In this document: piece by piece, positions 5,504 to 7,041 of the stretch
How positions within the stretch are numbered: position 1 is the first letter of the stretch
Layout: every line of letters begins with the position of its first letter
Source of the DNA: Gemmatimonadota bacterium
GTDB lineage: Bacteria > Gemmatimonadota > Gemmatimonadetes > Longimicrobiales > RSA9
Reading direction: 5' to 3'
Assembly: GCA_019689775.1 (NCBI GenBank)
Contig: JADGGV010000213.1
Span: forward strand, 1 to 7,041
Length of the DNA stretch: 7,041 bases
The notes under the pieces: generated by a model
Seen by the model: the letters and a program-made list of their open reading frames with translations, nothing else
What the model was told of the DNA's origin: nothing
Database searches by the model: none
Position numbers and translations under genes: made by a program

Positions 5504-6994
5504 ATGGCGGTGAACTCGAGCGCGCCGGCGGGTCCCGGCGCCGCGGCGCCGAGCGTGGAGGCGATCGACGCGTATCGCTGGCGCCTGCCGCGCCGGGGCG
5601 CGATGCGGGTCGAGGGCCTGGTCTACGCGGACGCCGCGCTGATGGAGGAGCTGCTGCGCGGGGGGACGGAGGCGCTGCGGCAGGTGGAGAACGTCGCGTG
5701 CCTGCCGGGGATCGTCGGCCGGTCGCTGGCGATGCCGGACATCCACTGGGGCTACGGCTTCGCGATTGGCGGGGTGGCGGCGTTCGATGCGGCGGAGGGC
5801 GGGATCGTGAGCCCGGGCGGCGTCGGCTACGACATCAACTGCGGCGTGCGGCTGCTGCGCTCGGACGTGCCGGCCTCGGAGGCGGAGGGGCGGATAGCGG
5901 CGCTGATGAACCAGATCATGCGCGACGTGCCCGCCGGCGTCGGCTCGCATTACGAGCGCGGCGCGCTCACGGATCCGGACGTGCATGCGGTGCTGCGGGA
6001 GGGCGCCGCGTGGGCCGTGCGGCAGGGGTGGGGCACGGAAGCGGACCTGGAGCGGACCGAGGCGTGCGGCGCGCTGCCGGGCGCGGACCCGGAGCAGGTG
6101 AGCGAGCGCGCCGTGCAGCGCGGGCGAAGCCAGCTCGGGACGGTCGGCTCGGGGAACCACTTCATCGAGATCGGCCGCGTGGAGGAGGTGTACGACGCGG
6201 CCGTCGCCCGACGCCTGGAGCTGGAGCCCGGGGCCGTGACGGTGCTGATCCACTCGGGCTCGCGCGGGCTCGGCTACCAGGTGTGCGACGATTACCTCCA
6301 GCTCATGCTGGCGGCGGCGGGGCGCTACGGGATCGAGCTGCCGGACCGTCAGCTCGCGTGCGCGCCGCTCGGTTCGCCCGAGGCGACGCGCTACCTCGGC
6401 GCGATGAACGCGGCCGCGAACTTCGCGTTCGCGAACCGGCAGGTGATGGCGCACCGCGTGCGCGAGGCGTTCGCGCGGGTATTCGGGCGCCCGTGGAGCG
6501 AACTGGGGCTGCGGCTGGTGTACGACGTCGCCCACAACATGGCGAAGCTGGAGCGGCACGAGGTGGACGGGCGGGAGCGGGAGCTGTGCGTGCACCGCAA
6601 GGGGGCGACGCGGGCGTTCCCGCCCGGGCACCCGGAGGTGCCGGCGTCGCTGCGCGACGTGGGGCAGCCGGTGCTGATCCCGGGGGACATGGCGCGCCAG
6701 TCGTTCGTGCTCGTCGGCACGGCCACCGGGTACGCGGAGACGTTCGGCTCGGCGTGTCACGGCGCGGGGCGGCGCCTGAGCCGGCACAAGGCGAAGGAGC
6801 TGGTGCGCCGTCGCAACCTGCGGGAGGAGTTCCGCGCCCAGGGGATCGAGGTCCGGGCCGCGTCGTACGCGACGATCGCAGAGGAGGTCCCGGAGGCGTA
6901 TAAGGACGTGGCGGAGGTGGTGGAGGTGGTGCACCGGGCGGGGATCGCGCGGAAGGTCGCCCGGCTGAAGCCGTTGGGCGTGCTGAAGGGATGA
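5504..6994 (+). CDS. rtcB: RtcB RNA-splicing ligase (GTP- and Mn2+-dependent)
   Basis: A 496-residue cytoplasmic RNA ligase of the RtcB family, which joins a 2',3'-cyclic phosphate or 3'-phosphate RNA end to a 5'-OH end through a His-guanylate and an RNA-3'-pp-5'-G intermediate. It repairs cleaved tRNA/rRNA or ligates split introns. By comparison with the Pyrococcus enzyme the catalytic set is complete: D110 and C113 in GGVGYDINCGVRL (105-117), N218/H219 in GSGNHFIEI (215-223), H250 in IHSGSRGLG (249-257), H344 in YDVAHNMAKLE (340-350), the guanylylated H419 in GSACHGAGRRLSR (415-427), and the penultimate K495 in PLGVLKG. Its length is close to the archaeal type (about 480) and longer than the E. 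coli protein (about 408). The first 20 residues are an Ala/Pro/Ser extension outside the conserved fold. A purine-rich AGGGAGG (5493-5499) sits 4 nt before the ATG. A further gene starts 20 nt after the stop. Confidence 0.95.
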   Translation: MAVNSSAPAGPGAAAPSVEAIDAYRWRLPRRGAMRVEGLVYADAALMEELLRGGTEALRQVENVACLPGIVGRSLAMPDIHWGYGFAIGGVAAFDAAEGGIVSPGGVGYDINCGVRLLRSDVPASEAEGRIAALMNQIMRDVPAGVGSHYERGALTDPDVHAVLREGAAWAVRQGWGTEADLERTEACGALPGADPEQVSERAVQRGRSQLGTVGSGNHFIEIGRVEEVYDAAVARRLELEPGAVTVLIHSGSRGLGYQVCDDYLQLMLAAAGRYGIELPDRQLACAPLGSPEATRYLGAMNAAANFAFANRQVMAHRVREAFARVFGRPWSELGLRLVYDVAHNMAKLERHEVDGRERELCVHRKGATRAFPPGHPEVPASLRDVGQPVLIPGDMARQSFVLVGTATGYAETFGSACHGAGRRLSRHKAKELVRRRNLREEFRAQGIEVRAASYATIAEEVPEAYKDVAEVVEVVHRAGIARKVARLKPLGVLKG

Positions 6995-6999
6995 GCCCC

Positions 7000-7009
7000 G
7001 GAGGAGGAG
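7000..7009 (+). promoter_or_regulatory. Very strong ribosome binding site after rtcB
   Basis: GGAGGAGGAG lies 5 nt before the ATG at 7015 and is among the strongest ribosome binding sites in the window. It shows that another gene begins at the right edge and is probably co-translated with rtcB. Confidence 0.6.
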
Positions 7010-7014
7010 CGGCC

Positions 7015-7041
7015 ATGCCCGGTGGGCGGGGCAGGGGGCGG
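7015..7041 (+). CDS. Start of a further gene, cut by the window edge
   Basis: Only nine codons are present, reading MPGGRGRGR, so no family can be assigned from sequence. The ATG follows the rtcB stop by 20 nt and has a strong ribosome binding site. Archease, the protein that activates RtcB guanylylation and multiple turnover, is a frequent rtcB neighbour and is the leading guess from context. The Gly/Arg-rich start would then be an N-terminal extension. Confidence 0.5.

Noticed and set aside
5330..6934. A 534-codon minus-strand frame opposite rtcB
   Set aside because: It is a shadow of rtcB, with His/Arg/Leu/Pro-rich translation and no domain or ribosome binding site.

Overview
The window is very GC-rich bacterial DNA (about three quarters G+C by eye) with all recognisable genes on the + strand. 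Each gene has a recognisable Shine-Dalgarno sequence, and the strong G/C bias at third codon positions opens long meaningless reading frames on both strands. The protein set and composition fit a high-GC phylum such as Gemmatimonadota, Actinomycetota or Chloroflexota. The protein style leans to Gemmatimonadota, but this is an impression, not a demonstration. I saw no mobile element, CRISPR array, tRNA or rRNA.

Layout: (1) 149-1750, a polytopic GT-C glycosyltransferase of family 39 (PMT/ArnT-like). (2) 1751-2351, about 600 bp with no convincing gene, holding a 15-bp AT-containing dyad (2101-2115) next to a 10-bp direct repeat; this is the likely regulatory region of what follows. (3) 2352-3431, a protein resembling the bacterial/archaeal eRF1-like (baeRF) release-factor families, with no GGQ tripeptide. 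(4) 3540-4652, a CapA-family metallophosphatase-like protein with no signal peptide. (5) 4723-5466, a ZIP-family divalent metal transporter. (6) 5504-6994, a full-length RtcB RNA ligase with every metal ligand and the guanylylated histidine in place. (7) 7015 to the edge, the first nine codons of another gene behind a very strong ribosome binding site.

Genes 3 to 7 run in one direction with shrinking gaps (108, 70, 37 and 20 nt), so an operon or a set of overlapping transcripts is plausible. RtcB is a Mn2+-dependent RNA repair ligase, ZIP proteins import Mn2+/Zn2+/Fe2+, and baeRF proteins belong to the peptide-release/ribosome-rescue superfamily. A tempting reading is therefore an RNA-repair and ribosome-rescue neighbourhood, comparable in logic to the known RtcB-PrfH pairing. 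That link is inference: the individual families are recognised with moderate to high confidence, but their cooperation is not shown by the sequence. The glycosyltransferase is set apart by the long gap and is probably a separate unit.
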